A stretch of DNA of 64,000 nucleotides from an uncultured Flavobacteriaceae bacterium (GCA_947497245.1 CANMFO010000001.1:434001-498000), one strand, 5' to 3'; counted from the first letter of the stretch, positions 1 through 9,790 are shown. The notes: a model not told the origin generated them from the sequence alone. Numbers and translations: made by a program.

Positions 1-1318
1 TGATGGTATCCGTCGGGATTTCCTGTCCGATTAGTTGGTTCACCTTGTCAAAACTTAGGAATACCTGATGGTCGTCCTTTTTATTGGGGTAGAGGTCAAC
101 CACGTCAGAGGTAATATATCCCCCGGCAATCTCCTTGATCAAAAGGGCGGCCCGCTTAAGTGCATATTCCACATTCTCGATATCGATGCCCCTTTCGAAT
201 CGAAATGAGGCATCTGTGTTCAGACCATGGCGTTTGGCCGTTTTGCGAATGGATACGGGGTCAAAATAGGCACTTTCCAAAAAGATTGATTGGGTATCCT
301 CGGTGACCCCGGTATTGATACCGCCAAAGACTCCTGCGATGCACATGGGTTTTTCTGCATCACAGATCATTAGATCATCTTCGTGAAGTTCCCTTTCCTC
401 ACCGTCCAAAGTCATGAATTTGGAGCCCTTTTCAACCGTTTTCACAATTATTTTGTCGCCGAAGATCCGATCGGCATCGAAGGCATGTAATGGCTGTCCC
501 AGTTCATGGAGTACATAATTGGTGGCATCGACCAAATTGTTTTTTGGGGTTAGCCCGATAGCCCGGAGCCTGTTTTTCAACCAATCGGGCGAAGGTTGTA
601 CAATCAGACTTTTTAGGGTCACACCGCAATACCTTGGCGCCAGTTCACTGTTTTCAACCTCTACCTCGATGCGCAGTGAACGGTTGTCCACATTGAATTT
701 GCTTACGGACGGGGTGATCAACTCCTTCAATATTTCCTTTTGTTTCAGTCCGGCCCTTAAATCACGCGCTACCCCAAAATGGCTCATGGCATCTGCCCTA
801 TTGGGGGTCAGGCCAATTTCGAAGACCTCGTCGTTTTCCACTTCAAAGATCTCTGCACAGGGGGTACCTACCGCAATGGAATCATCGAGGACTAGGATAC
901 CGTCGTGGTCGTCTCCCAAGCCCAGTTCGTCCTCGGCACAGATCATCCCATGGCTCTCGGCTCCCCGGATCTTGCCTTTTTTTATGGTCCAACTTTCCCC
1001 TTCTTTTGTGTAGAGGGTAGTACCGATGGTGGCGACCGGAACTTTCTGGCCCGCTGCCACGTTGGGGGCACCGCAAACAATTTGTACCGGATCTTTCAGA
1101 CCAATGTCCACAAGGGTCAGTTTAAGCTTGTCGGCGTTCGGATGTTTTTCGCAACTGAGTATATGGCCCACCACCACACCTTTGAGTCCTCCCGCTATAG
1201 ATTCAAAAGGCGTAATGCCCTCGACCTCAAGGCCCAAATCGGTCAAAAGTTCTGCGGTTTTCTTGGAATCCCAATCGATGTGGAGAAACTGTTTTAACCA
1301 GTTGTACGAAATATTCAT
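1..1318 (-). CDS. pheT: Phenylalanine--tRNA ligase beta subunit, partial
   Basis: Cytoplasmic beta subunit of the alpha2-beta2 phenylalanyl-tRNA synthetase that charges tRNA-Phe. Reading the minus strand from the ATG at 1318 gives 439 uninterrupted codons that run off the left edge, so about half of a usually ~800-residue protein is present. The N-terminus MNISYNWLKQFL is typical; residues ~40-150 form the OB-fold tRNA-binding domain (HPNADK, CGAPNV), followed by LTPNRADAMSHFGVARDL and the B3/B4 and B5 regions. It is divergent from the thioredoxin-like lipoprotein at 1450 and has its own promoter at 1338-1368. The identification is secure; the C-terminal half lies outside the window. Confidence 0.96.
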   Translation of the reverse strand, partial: MNISYNWLKQFLHIDWDSKKTAELLTDLGLEVEGITPFESIAGGLKGVVVGHILSCEKHPNADKLKLTLVDIGLKDPVQIVCGAPNVAAGQKVPVATIGTTLYTKEGESWTIKKGKIRGAESHGMICAEDELGLGDDHDGILVLDDSIAVGTPCAEIFEVENDEVFEIGLTPNRADAMSHFGVARDLRAGLKQKEILKELITPSVSKFNVDNRSLRIEVEVENSELAPRYCGVTLKSLIVQPSPDWLKNRLRAIGLTPKNNLVDATNYVLHELGQPLHAFDADRIFGDKIIVKTVEKGSKFMTLDGEERELHEDDLMICDAEKPMCIAGVFGGINTGVTEDTQSIFLESAYFDPVSIRKTAKRHGLNTDASFRFERGIDIENVEYALKRAALLIKEIAGGYITSDVVDLYPNKKDDHQVFLSFDKVNQLIGQEIPTDTI

Positions 1319-1337
1319 TGGTCTTTGTTAAAGCGCG

Positions 1338-1368
1338 TAAAGATAAAACAATGCACTTAGACAGTCAA
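1338..1368 (-). promoter_or_regulatory. Candidate pheT promoter
   Basis: On the minus strand a TTG (1368-1366) lies 20 bases before TATCTTTA (1345-1338), which matches the Bacteroidota -33 TTG / -7 TAnnTTTG pattern except for the last base. It sits 20 bases upstream of the pheT ATG. Confidence 0.5.
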
Positions 1369-1449
1369 CTGCATTACTTCCGTTTTGGGCCTAATTTTTT
1401 ATTGTGATTTTTTAATCGTTATTTCGATAGGTAATTCGATACCGGGAAG

Positions 1450-2673
1450 ATGGGAAAAATTGGGTACATACTTTTGTTGGTTATGGGTTTAACGGGATGC
1501 AAGCCACCCCAGTCCCCTAAGCCCTCGGTCGGGGTTTGGCGGGCGGAGTTGAAGGTGATGGACAATCAAATCCTGCCCTTCAATTTTAGGTTGATGATGG
1601 GGGAAGGGGATGCCTGTACCTTGGAAATATACAATGCCGAAGAGGTGATCCATGTAGACGAAGTTCGAATTCATAAAGACTCCATTATTATAAAAATGCC
1701 TGTTTTTGAGGGCTATATGGCAGGAAAGTTCACCAAAGACAGCATGGAGGGGGAATTCATAAAAGAGAGCTTGGGTCGTGTGGTGCCTTTCCGCGCCATT
1801 TGGGGCGAAACACAACGTTTTGATGCCAAAGGACCGTCTGGAATCCATGTGTCCGGAATATGGGAGACGGAATTCAGTGCGGGTACCGGCGATCAATATA
1901 TGGGCAAGGGTGTTTTTGTGCAAAGTGGAGATCGGGTCACCGGAACTTTTCAGACCACGACGGGCGACAAGCGGTATCTCGACGGTGTTATGGATGGGGA
2001 CTCACTAAAACTTTCCGCCTTCGATGGTGCCCATGCGTTTTTGTTCGTGGCCAAGGCCACGGATAGCTCCTTGAACGGTACTTTTTACTCTGGAAACCAT
2101 TTTAAGGAACCCTTTGCAGGGAAACGGAACGAGAGCTTTGAACTTCCCAGCCCGGATTCACTCACGTTTTTGAAGCAGGGGTACGATACCCTTTCCTTTT
2201 CGTTTCCGGACAAGGACGGAAATAGGGTTGCTCTGTCGGACCCCCGGTTCAACGACAAAGTGGTTCTCGTCCAGATCATGGGTACCTGGTGTCCCAATTG
2301 TTTGGACGAAACCAAGTTTTATGTGGATTACCTAAAAGAGCATCAGGCTAGGGACCTGGAAGTGGTGGCCTTGGCCTTTGAGTATGCGAAGACCCGGGAG
2401 GGAGCTTTCAAAAGTATCAAAAGGCTGCAGGAAAGAATAGGGGTGGGATATCCCATTTTACTGGCGCAGTTTGGTACTTCCAACAAAGGAAAAGCCCAAG
2501 AAAAGCTGCCGATGCTGAACCAGGTACTATCGTATCCAACGACCATCTTTATCGATAAGAAGGGGAGGGTGAGAAAAATCCATACGGGTTTCAACGGTCC
2601 GGCCACCGGGGAGAAATTTGTACGTTTTAAAACGGACTTCCATGCGTTCGTAACACAGCTTTTATCGGAGTAG
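1450..2673 (+). CDS. TlpA-like thioredoxin-fold lipoprotein
   Basis: Probable periplasmic, membrane-anchored thiol-disulfide reductase of the TlpA/AhpC-TSA class. A signal peptide ends in the lipobox LTGC, so Cys17 would be lipidated. Residues ~25-250 form a beta-rich N-terminal region of two similar halves, like the N-terminal domains of Bacteroidota TlpA-like proteins. The thioredoxin domain starts near residue 255 and carries GTWCPNC with Cys281 and Cys284 as the redox pair; a cis-proline-type segment (SYPTTIFIDKKG) follows near 365. The 407-residue length suits this multi-domain class. It converges with leuB, only 11 bases apart. The substrate is unknown. Confidence 0.85.
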   Translation: MGKIGYILLLVMGLTGCKPPQSPKPSVGVWRAELKVMDNQILPFNFRLMMGEGDACTLEIYNAEEVIHVDEVRIHKDSIIIKMPVFEGYMAGKFTKDSMEGEFIKESLGRVVPFRAIWGETQRFDAKGPSGIHVSGIWETEFSAGTGDQYMGKGVFVQSGDRVTGTFQTTTGDKRYLDGVMDGDSLKLSAFDGAHAFLFVAKATDSSLNGTFYSGNHFKEPFAGKRNESFELPSPDSLTFLKQGYDTLSFSFPDKDGNRVALSDPRFNDKVVLVQIMGTWCPNCLDETKFYVDYLKEHQARDLEVVALAFEYAKTREGAFKSIKRLQERIGVGYPILLAQFGTSNKGKAQEKLPMLNQVLSYPTTIFIDKKGRVRKIHTGFNGPATGEKFVRFKTDFHAFVTQLLSE

Positions 2674-2684
2674 CCCGCATCGTT

Positions 2685-3803
2685 TCAAATTATGGTCGAT
2701 TTTCCCAGACCAATGTTCTCATCGTTCATGTTCATGTCGTCATCAATGTCAGTAATATGATCGGCGATAAAATCTCCAACGTAGTCGGTGCCATATTTAC
2801 TACTGCCCAGAATATCTGGCGTGACGATTTTTTTCTGGAGGGATTTCCTGACCGAAGCGACCACGGCGTTGTATTCTTCCCTCAGCCCAAAATGGTCCAA
2901 AAGCAGGGCGGTGCTCAGGATGGAGGCCACCGGATTCGCCTTGTTCTCTCCCTTGGCCTGTGGATATGAGCCGTGCACGGGTTCGAACATACAGTGGTGT
3001 TCCCCGATGGAAGCGGAGGGCAAAAGCCCCTGGGACCCTATGATGACGCTCCCTTGATCGGAGAGCATGTCCCCGAACATGTTATCGGTCAAGATCACAT
3101 CAAAACTTGAAGGGTTCAGTAACAATTGTACCGCGGCATTATCGATATACAGGCATTCCATGGTCACCTCCGGATAGCTGTCCGCAATCTGGGTCACTAC
3201 CTTGCGCCATAACCTGGAGGTTTCCAACACATTGGCCTTATCGACCAATGTGAGCTTTTTCCGTCTTTTTTTGGCAGCCTTGAAAGCCAGGTGGGCGATA
3301 CGGCTAATTTCCTTTTCCGTGTATTCACAAAGATCGGAGGCGACGGAACCGTCTTCGCTCAGTTTTTTTTCCCCGAAATAGATTCCTCCGGTAAGTTCTC
3401 GATAGATTACAAAATCGGTTCCTTTGACCAGGTCTTTGCGCAAAGGTGAGTTCGAAATGATCTCGGGAAACATTTTTACGGGTCGAATGTTCGCAAAAAG
3501 GCCCAGTTCCTTCCTTAACTGGAGGAGTCCCTGTTCTGGCCGTATCCGGGCCGAGGGGTCATTGTCATAACGGGGTGTGCCAATGGTGCCGAAAAGTATG
3601 GCATCGGAATCCGCGCAGCGTTCCAAAGTTTTTTCAGGGAGTGGGGTACCTGATTTTTCAATGGCTCCGGCGCCCACCAAAGCCTTTGAAAACGTAAAAT
3701 CATGATTGAATGTTTCTCCGATCGCCTCCAGGCATTTAACAGACTGGGCCAATACTTCCGGTCCAATACCATCTCCCGCTAAAAGGGCTATTTTCAAATG
3801 CAT
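2685..3803 (-). CDS. leuB: 3-isopropylmalate dehydrogenase
   Basis: NAD-dependent oxidative decarboxylation of 3-isopropylmalate to 2-oxoisocaproate in leucine synthesis; cytoplasmic. The 372-residue protein begins MHLKIALLAGDGIGPEV, the usual isocitrate/isopropylmalate dehydrogenase start, and has the metal/substrate signature LTDNMFGDMLSDQGSVIIG near residue 240 and the EPVHGSYPQ segment near 280. Its ATG follows the leuA stop codon with no gap, so the two are almost certainly co-transcribed and translationally coupled. The C-terminal ~15 residues (acidic, Asn/Met-rich) extend past the conserved fold. leuC and leuD are not adjacent. Confidence 0.96.
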   Translation of the reverse strand: MHLKIALLAGDGIGPEVLAQSVKCLEAIGETFNHDFTFSKALVGAGAIEKSGTPLPEKTLERCADSDAILFGTIGTPRYDNDPSARIRPEQGLLQLRKELGLFANIRPVKMFPEIISNSPLRKDLVKGTDFVIYRELTGGIYFGEKKLSEDGSVASDLCEYTEKEISRIAHLAFKAAKKRRKKLTLVDKANVLETSRLWRKVVTQIADSYPEVTMECLYIDNAAVQLLLNPSSFDVILTDNMFGDMLSDQGSVIIGSQGLLPSASIGEHHCMFEPVHGSYPQAKGENKANPVASILSTALLLDHFGLREEYNAVVASVRKSLQKKIVTPDILGSSKYGTDYVGDFIADHITDIDDDMNMNDENIGLGKSTII

Positions 3804-4976
3804 TTAAGACACACTTTCGATATTCAATTTGGTCGCTTCAATAATTTGATGGATGTCTCCGTCAAGAATTTCCTTTTTACGATCGGCAAATTTCAAAAAC
3901 TCCTGGTACACCTGATCAAGCTGTAGTTTGGTGAGTTCGTAACCTACCAATTTGGCCCTATAGGCCAGCGCGGCCCTACCACTTCTGGCCGTCAAGACGA
4001 TTGAGGACTCGTTCACACCAACATCATAGGGGTCAATAATTTCATAGGTCTCCCTGTTTTTGATGACCCCATCCTGGTGGATGCCCGAACTGTGCGCAAA
4101 GGCATTGGCCCCTACTATGGCCTTATTGGGCTGCACCATCATGCCCATTTTTTCGGAGACCATTTGACTGGTATCGTACAATAATTTGCTATTGATATTC
4201 GTATCAAGGCCAAGGCTCGGATGCTGCCTTAAAATCATGACCACTTCCTCCAGGGAAGTGTTTCCGGCCCGTTCCCCGATACCATTGATCGTGCACTCTA
4301 TCTGGCGGGCCCCATTGACGACCCCGGCGATGGAATTGGCCGTGGCCAGGCCCAGATCATTATGGCAATGGCAGGAAAGGGTAGCCTTGTGGATACCGGT
4401 GACATTTTCCTTAAGGTATTTCATTTTGGCCCCGTATTCCTCAGGGAGGCAATAGCCCGTGGTATCAGGAATGTTCAGCACAGTGGCCCCTGCCTTTATC
4501 ACGGCTTCACATACTTTGGCCAAAAATTCATTGTCGGTGCGACCCGCGTCTTCCGCATAAAACTCCACGTCTTCGACAAAGGTCTTGGCAAAGCCCACTG
4601 CGCTGACCGCCCTTTCAATAATGGCATCCCGATTGGAGTTGAACTTGTATTTAATATGGGAGTCGGAGGTTCCGATCCCGGTATGAATTCTAGGGGTCTT
4701 GGCAGGCTTTAACGCTTCCGCCGCTACTTCAATATCTTTTTTTACAGCCCGTGTAAGTCCGCAAACCGTGGCATTTTTGACGAGTTTGGCTATATTGTTG
4801 ACCGAACTGAAATCTCCAGGACTGGATATGGGGAACCCGGCTTCAATAATGTCTACTCCCAGGTCGTCGAGCCTTTCCGCAATGACCAATTTCTGTTCGG
4901 AATCCAATTTACATCCCGGTACCTGCTCACCATCCCTCAATGTAGTATCAAAAATATCTACCTTATCTTTACTCAT
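3804..4976 (-). CDS. leuA: 2-isopropylmalate synthase, short form
   Basis: Condenses acetyl-CoA with 2-oxoisovalerate, the first committed step of leucine synthesis. N-terminal signature [12 protein letters not shown] binds the catalytic metal; the HMGL-like TIM barrel continues with [15 protein letters not shown] near residue 200 and [13 protein letters not shown] near 230. At 390 residues it is much shorter than the ~520-residue E. coli type: it has part of the linker ([10 protein letters not shown]) but no room for the C-terminal LeuA-dimer regulatory domain that binds leucine. The DGEQ..GC start and the leuB neighbour favour isopropylmalate synthase over homocitrate or citramalate synthase. 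A candidate promoter lies at 5006-5033. Confidence 0.93.
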   Translation of the reverse strand: MSKDKVDIFDTTLRDGEQVPGCKLDSEQKLVIAERLDDLGVDIIEAGFPISSPGDFSSVNNIAKLVKNATVCGLTRAVKKDIEVAAEALKPAKTPRIHTGIGTSDSHIKYKFNSNRDAIIERAVSAVGFAKTFVEDVEFYAEDAGRTDNEFLAKVCEAVIKAGATVLNIPDTTGYCLPEEYGAKMKYLKENVTGIHKATLSCHCHNDLGLATANSIAGVVNGARQIECTINGIGERAGNTSLEEVVMILRQHPSLGLDTNINSKLLYDTSQMVSEKMGMMVQPNKAIVGANAFAHSSGIHQDGVIKNRETYEIIDPYDVGVNESSIVLTARSGRAALAYRAKLVGYELTKLQLDQVYQEFLKFADRKKEILDGDIHQIIEATKLNIESVS

Positions 4977-5005
4977 TATATTTGTGTAGTTTTATGTACC
5001 CTCTA

Positions 5006-5033
5006 CGAATATAGTCTTAAGAGGATACAACAA
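5006..5033 (-). promoter_or_regulatory. Candidate leuAB promoter
   Basis: Minus-strand TTG (5033-5031), 17-base spacer, then TATATTCG (5013-5006), a one-mismatch version of TAnnTTTG, 30 bases upstream of the leuA ATG. Confidence 0.35.
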
Positions 5034-5124
5034 TCGAAATTACAAAAAAACATTTACAACGTTAAATTACTTGGCGGGTACTTTAACGGGTTGATGTACA
5101 GTTGGTTAAACGCTAGTTATTACG

Positions 5125-6669
5125 ATGACAAATACCCATAAAGACACCTTGTTCGTATTGGTGAAATCGCTTTCGAAGTCCGAAAAGCGCCAATTTAAGC
5201 TTTATGTGGGACGATTGGGCGTCAATACCGACGCCAAGTTCCTCGCCCTTTTTAACCTTCTGGACAAAATAAAAAAGTACAATGAAAAGACGATCCTGGA
5301 CAGCGGTATCGTAAAGAAGGCCCAGCTGTCGAACCTTAAGGCCCATTTGTACAAGCAGATATTGGTCAGTCTAAGGCTCAATCCGGTGAACCAGAATATA
5401 CGGGTGCAGATCAGGGAACAACTCGACTTTGCCACGATTTTATATCAAAAGGGACTGTACAAACAGAGTTTGAAAATTTTGGACAAGGCAAAGGCCACGG
5501 CGATCGAGAACGAAGAAAAGAACATTGCCTATGAAATTGTGGAGCTGGAGAAGATCATTGAGACCCAGTACATCACCCGAAGCATACCCGATAGGGCGGA
5601 TGAACTGGCTATTCAGGCCAAGGAACTGTCCGCTATGAACGTCATGACCAGCAAACTCTCCAACCTCTCCCTGCAGTTATATGGCATTATGTTAAAAGTG
5701 GGGTATGTACAGAGCGATGCGGACTACAAGAGGGTAAAGGAATATTTTGAGAGCCACCTGCCCAAATATAGACTGCATGACCTTGGTTTTCGGGAAAAAC
5801 TGTGGTTGTACAAAGCCCACCTATGGTACAGTTTTTTAATTCAGGACTTTTTGTCCTCCTATAGGTATGCGAGCAAATGGGTGGATCTGTTCTACGAACA
5901 TCCGGAACAGATTCACCTGAACCCCGTATTCTTTTTGAAGGGAAACCACTATTTATTGGAATCGTTGTTCTACGTAAAGTACAGTTCCCAGTTCAGACAG
6001 ACCCTTGAGGCCATGGAGACCGTTGTGGAAAGCCGTGATTTTCCCAAGAACGACAATATTGCCTCCCTGGCGTTCCTGTACCTCAACGCAAATCGGCTGA
6101 ACCTGCATTTTCTGGAGGGTACCTTCAGCAAGGGGCTCTATCTGGTCAAAATTGTGGAATACGGCATCAACAAGCACAGAGACCGAATCGATGCCCACCA
6201 CATTATGGTGCTCTACTACAAGATTGCCTGCCTGTATTTTGGAAATGGCGATAACAAGACCTGTATCCTGTATTTAAAAAAGATCATCAACAACAAAAAC
6301 CTGAAAATGCGGGAAGATCTTATGTGCTTTGCCCGGGTTTTGAGTTTGGTGGCCCACTACGAGGCCGGGATGGACTATCATTTGGAGGTCCAGTTGAAGA
6401 GTACCTATAAATTTCTGCTGAAAATGAACGATTTACATGCGGTACAACAGGAAATGATCAAGTTTCTAAGGAACTTGGGCAACATCTACCCCCATGAACT
6501 CCAAGGGGAATTTCAAAAATTGCATACCCAACTGAAAAAATATGAAGACCATCCGTACGAAAAACGGGCCTTTTTGTATTTGGACATAATTTCCTGGCTT
6601 GAAAGCCACCTACAGAACAGGCCGGTTGCCCATATCATTCGGGAAAAAGCCATGGCACATACGCGATAA
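5125..6669 (+). CDS. Helical-repeat protein of unknown function
   Basis: A 514-residue protein that I do not recognise by function. There is no signal peptide or membrane segment, so it is probably cytoplasmic. It is almost entirely alpha-helical and rich in Lys, Leu and Tyr; from about residue 90 onward, pairs of helices (for example QKGLYKQSLKILDKAKATA and the stretch around residues 380-400) resemble TPR-like repeats. The N-terminal ~80 residues (VKSLSKSEKRQFKLYVGRLG) are a separate basic helical segment. It stands alone, divergent from leuA, and ends 9 bases before the DMT transporter. A scaffold or regulatory role would be guesswork. Confidence 0.85.
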   Translation: MTNTHKDTLFVLVKSLSKSEKRQFKLYVGRLGVNTDAKFLALFNLLDKIKKYNEKTILDSGIVKKAQLSNLKAHLYKQILVSLRLNPVNQNIRVQIREQLDFATILYQKGLYKQSLKILDKAKATAIENEEKNIAYEIVELEKIIETQYITRSIPDRADELAIQAKELSAMNVMTSKLSNLSLQLYGIMLKVGYVQSDADYKRVKEYFESHLPKYRLHDLGFREKLWLYKAHLWYSFLIQDFLSSYRYASKWVDLFYEHPEQIHLNPVFFLKGNHYLLESLFYVKYSSQFRQTLEAMETVVESRDFPKNDNIASLAFLYLNANRLNLHFLEGTFSKGLYLVKIVEYGINKHRDRIDAHHIMVLYYKIACLYFGNGDNKTCILYLKKIINNKNLKMREDLMCFARVLSLVAHYEAGMDYHLEVQLKSTYKFLLKMNDLHAVQQEMIKFLRNLGNIYPHELQGEFQKLHTQLKKYEDHPYEKRAFLYLDIISWLESHLQNRPVAHIIREKAMAHTR

Positions 6670-6678
6670 TGGAATTCC

Positions 6679-7539
6679 TTGAAGAACAATAGCAATCATT
6701 TTTCGAACCTCCTTGAACTAAATTTGGCGGTGCTCTTTATTAGCACCTCCGGTGCCCTGAGTCGGTATATAGACTTGTCCGTTCCGGTTATTATTGGGGC
6801 ACGCGCCCTACTGGCCTGTCTGTTCTTGTGGGCCTACTGCAAATGGAAGGGGATAGCATTAAGGGTGGAAAGGAAAGATCGGCTACCCATTTTTTTGGCG
6901 GGTATGCTGATGTGCTTGCACTGGCTGTCCTACTTTTATTCGCTGAAACTGTCGAATGTCGCCGTCGGTATGCTCTCGCTCTTTACATACCCTGTGATCA
7001 CCTCCTTTTTGGAGCCCGTGGTCCTGGGTACCGCCTTTCAAAGGATCCACCTCGCATTGGCAGGTTTGGTATTGGCCGGCATCTACTTTTTGGTCCCCAG
7101 TTTTGATTTGGACAATTCGTATGCCCTGGCCGTTTTGATCGGGGTCTTGTCCGCCTTGTTCTATGCTCTCCGGAACCTGATTTTAAAGCGCAAGGTGGGC
7201 ACGTACAACGGGTCCATGTTGATGTACTATCAATCTGCCATTATAGGAGGGGTGCTGCTTCCGGTATTCTTTTGGGCCGATTTTAAAATGGTTGGTTCGC
7301 AATGGGAAGCTTTGATCGCGCTGGCCCTACTCACCACGGCTATCGGGCACACTTTGTTTTTGAACAGTTTTAAGCATTTTTCCATTACCACGGCAAGCAT
7401 CATCAGCAGCACCCAGCCGGTGTACGGAATAGTGATCGGTGCGCTGTTTCTGTCCGAAATCCCTTCGAAAGCCACAATTTTGGGGGGAATTTTGATTTTG
7501 ACTTCCGTGGTCATCGAGAGCGTACGGTCGTATCGCTAG
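6679..7539 (+). CDS. EamA/DMT-family membrane transporter
   Basis: Inner-membrane carrier of the drug/metabolite transporter superfamily, probably an exporter of a small metabolite or amino acid. About ten hydrophobic segments are visible in 286 residues, arranged as two EamA repeats (starting near residues 10 and 150). The frame has no ATG near its start: an in-frame stop lies at 6667-6669 and the first usable codon is the TTG at 6679, giving MKNNSNHFSNLLELNLA. An out-of-frame ATG at 6669 is followed quickly by a stop. It follows the helical protein by 9 bases, so the two may share a transcript. Substrate unknown. Confidence 0.85.
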   Translation: MKNNSNHFSNLLELNLAVLFISTSGALSRYIDLSVPVIIGARALLACLFLWAYCKWKGIALRVERKDRLPIFLAGMLMCLHWLSYFYSLKLSNVAVGMLSLFTYPVITSFLEPVVLGTAFQRIHLALAGLVLAGIYFLVPSFDLDNSYALAVLIGVLSALFYALRNLILKRKVGTYNGSMLMYYQSAIIGGVLLPVFFWADFKMVGSQWEALIALALLTTAIGHTLFLNSFKHFSITTASIISSTQPVYGIVIGALFLSEIPSKATILGGILILTSVVIESVRSYR

Positions 7540-7587
7540 CGTAGGGCCCCAAGCCTCGCAGATGTTGGTCCTGGAACTGTCAAGCGT

Positions 7588-8217
7588 TTAGGGGCAAGCG
7601 TTCCAGAGGGGATCCACCGGTGGTTCGGCGACCAGTTGTAGCAGTTCTTTTTTCACGGGGTGGACAAACTTCATGTAGCGGGCGTGCAGGTGGATGCTCC
7701 CGTCCTTATTGCTTCGATCGAAACCATATTTCAGATCCCCCTTTATCGGGGCGCCGATGCTGCTCAATTGGGATCTGATCTGATGGTGCCTCCCTGTCTT
7801 TAGATCGATTTCCAACAGAAAATAAGAATCCAATTTTTTCAAGACCCGATACTCCAGGACGGCCTTTTTGCTATCGGCGATTTCCTTTGGATGGGCATAG
7901 GACTTATTTTGTCTGGGATTGCGCTTCAGCCAATGGATCAAGGTACCGTTTGCCTTTTCAAGAGGTTGCTTTACAATGGCCCAATAAGTTTTTTTGACCT
8001 CTTTTTCCGCGAACAACTTGTTGAGCCTGGGCAGTGCTTTGGAAGTTTTGGAAAACACGACAATGCCCGATGTCGGCCGGTCCAGACGATGTGCCACGCC
8101 CAGGTAAACCTGCCCTGGCTTGTCGTACTTCAGTTTAAGGTAGGATTTGACCACTTCGCTCAGCGGGGCATCCCCCGTTCTGTCGCCCTGCACAATGTCT
8201 CCCGGGCGCTTGTTCAC
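7588..8217 (-). CDS. RluA-type pseudouridine synthase (start uncertain)
   Basis: Isomerises uridine to pseudouridine in RNA. The catalytic motif HRLDRPTSG is present with Asp46 (numbered from the GTG at 8217), followed by the RluA-family GRHHQIRSQLSSIG and PIKGDLKYG segments; the protein lacks an S4 domain and is about 210 residues. Frame and family similarity continue upstream of the GTG for some 23 codons (KNLQVIYEDNHLIAV, the usual first strand of this family), but that stretch has no ATG, GTG or TTG; an in-frame stop lies just above and an ATT at 8286-8284 is the only start-like codon before it. So either translation starts at the internal GTG, losing the first strand, or a non-standard codon is used. 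Target RNA unknown. Confidence 0.88.
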   Translation of the reverse strand: MNKRPGDIVQGDRTGDAPLSEVVKSYLKLKYDKPGQVYLGVAHRLDRPTSGIVVFSKTSKALPRLNKLFAEKEVKKTYWAIVKQPLEKANGTLIHWLKRNPRQNKSYAHPKEIADSKKAVLEYRVLKKLDSYFLLEIDLKTGRHHQIRSQLSSIGAPIKGDLKYGFDRSNKDGSIHLHARYMKFVHPVKKELLQLVAEPPVDPLWNACP

Positions 8218-8413
8218 GGCAATCAGGTGGTTGTCCTCATAGATGACCTGAAGATTTTTAGGGGTCGAATGTTGGCGTGCTTTAATAGGATGTTTCGATT
8301 ATCGGATTGTCAGGGTGCTGTTCCCGTCATCGCGAAGATACCATTTCAAGGTCTCATAACCTGAACCCCTTTCCTAGACGGTCAAAAGAAATGTATAAAA
8401 TACGGGTACGCAA

Positions 8414-8911
8414 TTAGAGCGCCAATTTTTTATTTTGCAGGGAAAGAAATAAGATCAGCAACACCCCGGTGGTGACCGAGACATCTGCCATATTGAAGAT
8501 CCCTGTCCTTAAAATGCCGAATTTGATCTGGAAGAAATCCGTCACCGTGCCATAGGCTATCCTATCGATCAAGTTCCCGATACCTCCCCCGATAACAAAG
8601 GCAAAAGCTATGGAGAGCCTCTTGTCCAGATCTGTTTTTCCAAGGATTCGAAAAAGTAGAATAAGCAGCACCAGTACCGGCAGTAGCTGTAGGAGAATCA
8701 GTTTTAGAAACGGGGGGAAACTCTCCCCAAATCCCAGCATGGCACCTGTATTCTCCACATTTGTCAAAATGAAATGGTCGTCAACCAACTGAATGTAGTC
8801 CCTCTCCCCGACATTTTTTCGGACCAAACCCTTGGAAACCTGGTCGCACCCGATGTTGAGAAATACCAGGAAGAGCGTTGCCAATCTTTTAAGTGCCTTT
8901 GTTCGGTGCAT
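8414..8911 (-). CDS. lspA: Lipoprotein signal peptidase (signal peptidase II)
   Basis: Inner-membrane aspartyl protease that cleaves prolipoproteins before the lipidated cysteine. Four hydrophobic segments fit the family; motifs appear in order: CDQVSK near residue 23, ENTGAMLG near 53, GGGIGNLIDR near 108, VTDFF and FNMADV carrying the two catalytic aspartates. Length (165) is normal. It lies 60 bases downstream of panB and upstream of the pseudouridine synthase, all on the minus strand. Substrates within this window would include the lipoproteins at 1450 and 38604. Confidence 0.95.
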   Translation of the reverse strand: MHRTKALKRLATLFLVFLNIGCDQVSKGLVRKNVGERDYIQLVDDHFILTNVENTGAMLGFGESFPPFLKLILLQLLPVLVLLILLFRILGKTDLDKRLSIAFAFVIGGGIGNLIDRIAYGTVTDFFQIKFGILRTGIFNMADVSVTTGVLLILFLSLQNKKLAL

Positions 8912-8971
8912 TCGGTTTCATTTACTGGTCCAAGAATCCAATGGTCGGTCAATACATTCAACAGTTCCGGC

Positions 8972-9790
8972 TCAATACTGTTCTTCCACACTGGGAAAGT
9001 CCCTGTTCTTTATATCCTTTACGTATTGCGAAATGGCATTGCCCATATCGTCATAGAGGTTCATATACCTGCGCAAAAACCTTGGGTTGAACTCATGGGT
9101 CATTCCCAAAAGATCATGGATCACCAGCACCTGTCCGTCTGCATCCCGCCCTCCGCCGATCCCAATGGTGGGAATGGAAATACTATCGGACACTTTTTTG
9201 GTCAGGGCGGCCGGGATTTTTTCCAGCACAACCCCAAAACATCCCATTTTTTCAAGCAGTTTGGCATCTTCCATCAATTTTTTGGCCTCCCTTTCCTCCT
9301 TGGCACGAACGGTATATGTACCGAATTTGTAGATGGACTGTGGTGTGAGTCCCAAGTGCCCCATGACCGGAATCCCAGCGTTCAGAATTCGTTTTACCGA
9401 TTCCTTTATTTCTTCACCTCCCTCGAGTTTCACTGCATGGGCACCGCTTTCCTTCATGATGCGGATGGCAGAACGGAGCGCTTCCTTTGGATCGCTCTGA
9501 TAGCTTCCGAAAGGGATGTCGACCACCACCAAGGCCCTTTCCACAGCTCGAATCACAGAGGTGGCGTGATAGATCATTTGGTCCAAGGTAATGGGCAGAG
9601 TGGTTTCATGGCCCGCCATAACGTTGCTTGCGGAATCGCCTACAAGGATGACATCCACATTTGCCGAGTCCACTATTTTGGCCATTGAATAGTCGTAGGC
9701 GGTGAGCATGGAGATCTTTTCCCCATTTTTTTTCATCTCCACCAGCGATTTCACAGTGACCCTTTTGTATTCCTTTTTGGCAGTTGACAT
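8972..9790 (-). CDS. panB: 3-methyl-2-oxobutanoate hydroxymethyltransferase
   Basis: First committed step of pantothenate synthesis: transfers a hydroxymethyl group from methylene-tetrahydrofolate to 2-oxoisovalerate. The 272-residue TIM-barrel protein has the signature stretches [12 protein letters not shown] near residue 30, [15 protein letters not shown] near 45, KLEGG near 122 and [14 protein letters not shown] near 140, with metal-ligand and catalytic acidic residues in place. It shares the 2-oxoisovalerate precursor with leuA. An inverted repeat lies in the divergent gap to the next gene. Identification is secure. Confidence 0.96.
   Translation of the reverse strand: MSTAKKEYKRVTVKSLVEMKKNGEKISMLTAYDYSMAKIVDSANVDVILVGDSASNVMAGHETTLPITLDQMIYHATSVIRAVERALVVVDIPFGSYQSDPKEALRSAIRIMKESGAHAVKLEGGEEIKESVKRILNAGIPVMGHLGLTPQSIYKFGTYTVRAKEEREAKKLMEDAKLLEKMGCFGVVLEKIPAALTKKVSDSISIPTIGIGGGRDADGQVLVIHDLLGMTHEFNPRFLRRYMNLYDDMGNAISQYVKDIKNRDFPSVEEQY

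Noticed and set aside
8774-9688. A 304-codon plus-strand frame opposite lspA and panB
   Set aside because: Both minus-strand genes have all their motifs; the frame is His/Phe/Gly-rich in the way of antisense frames.
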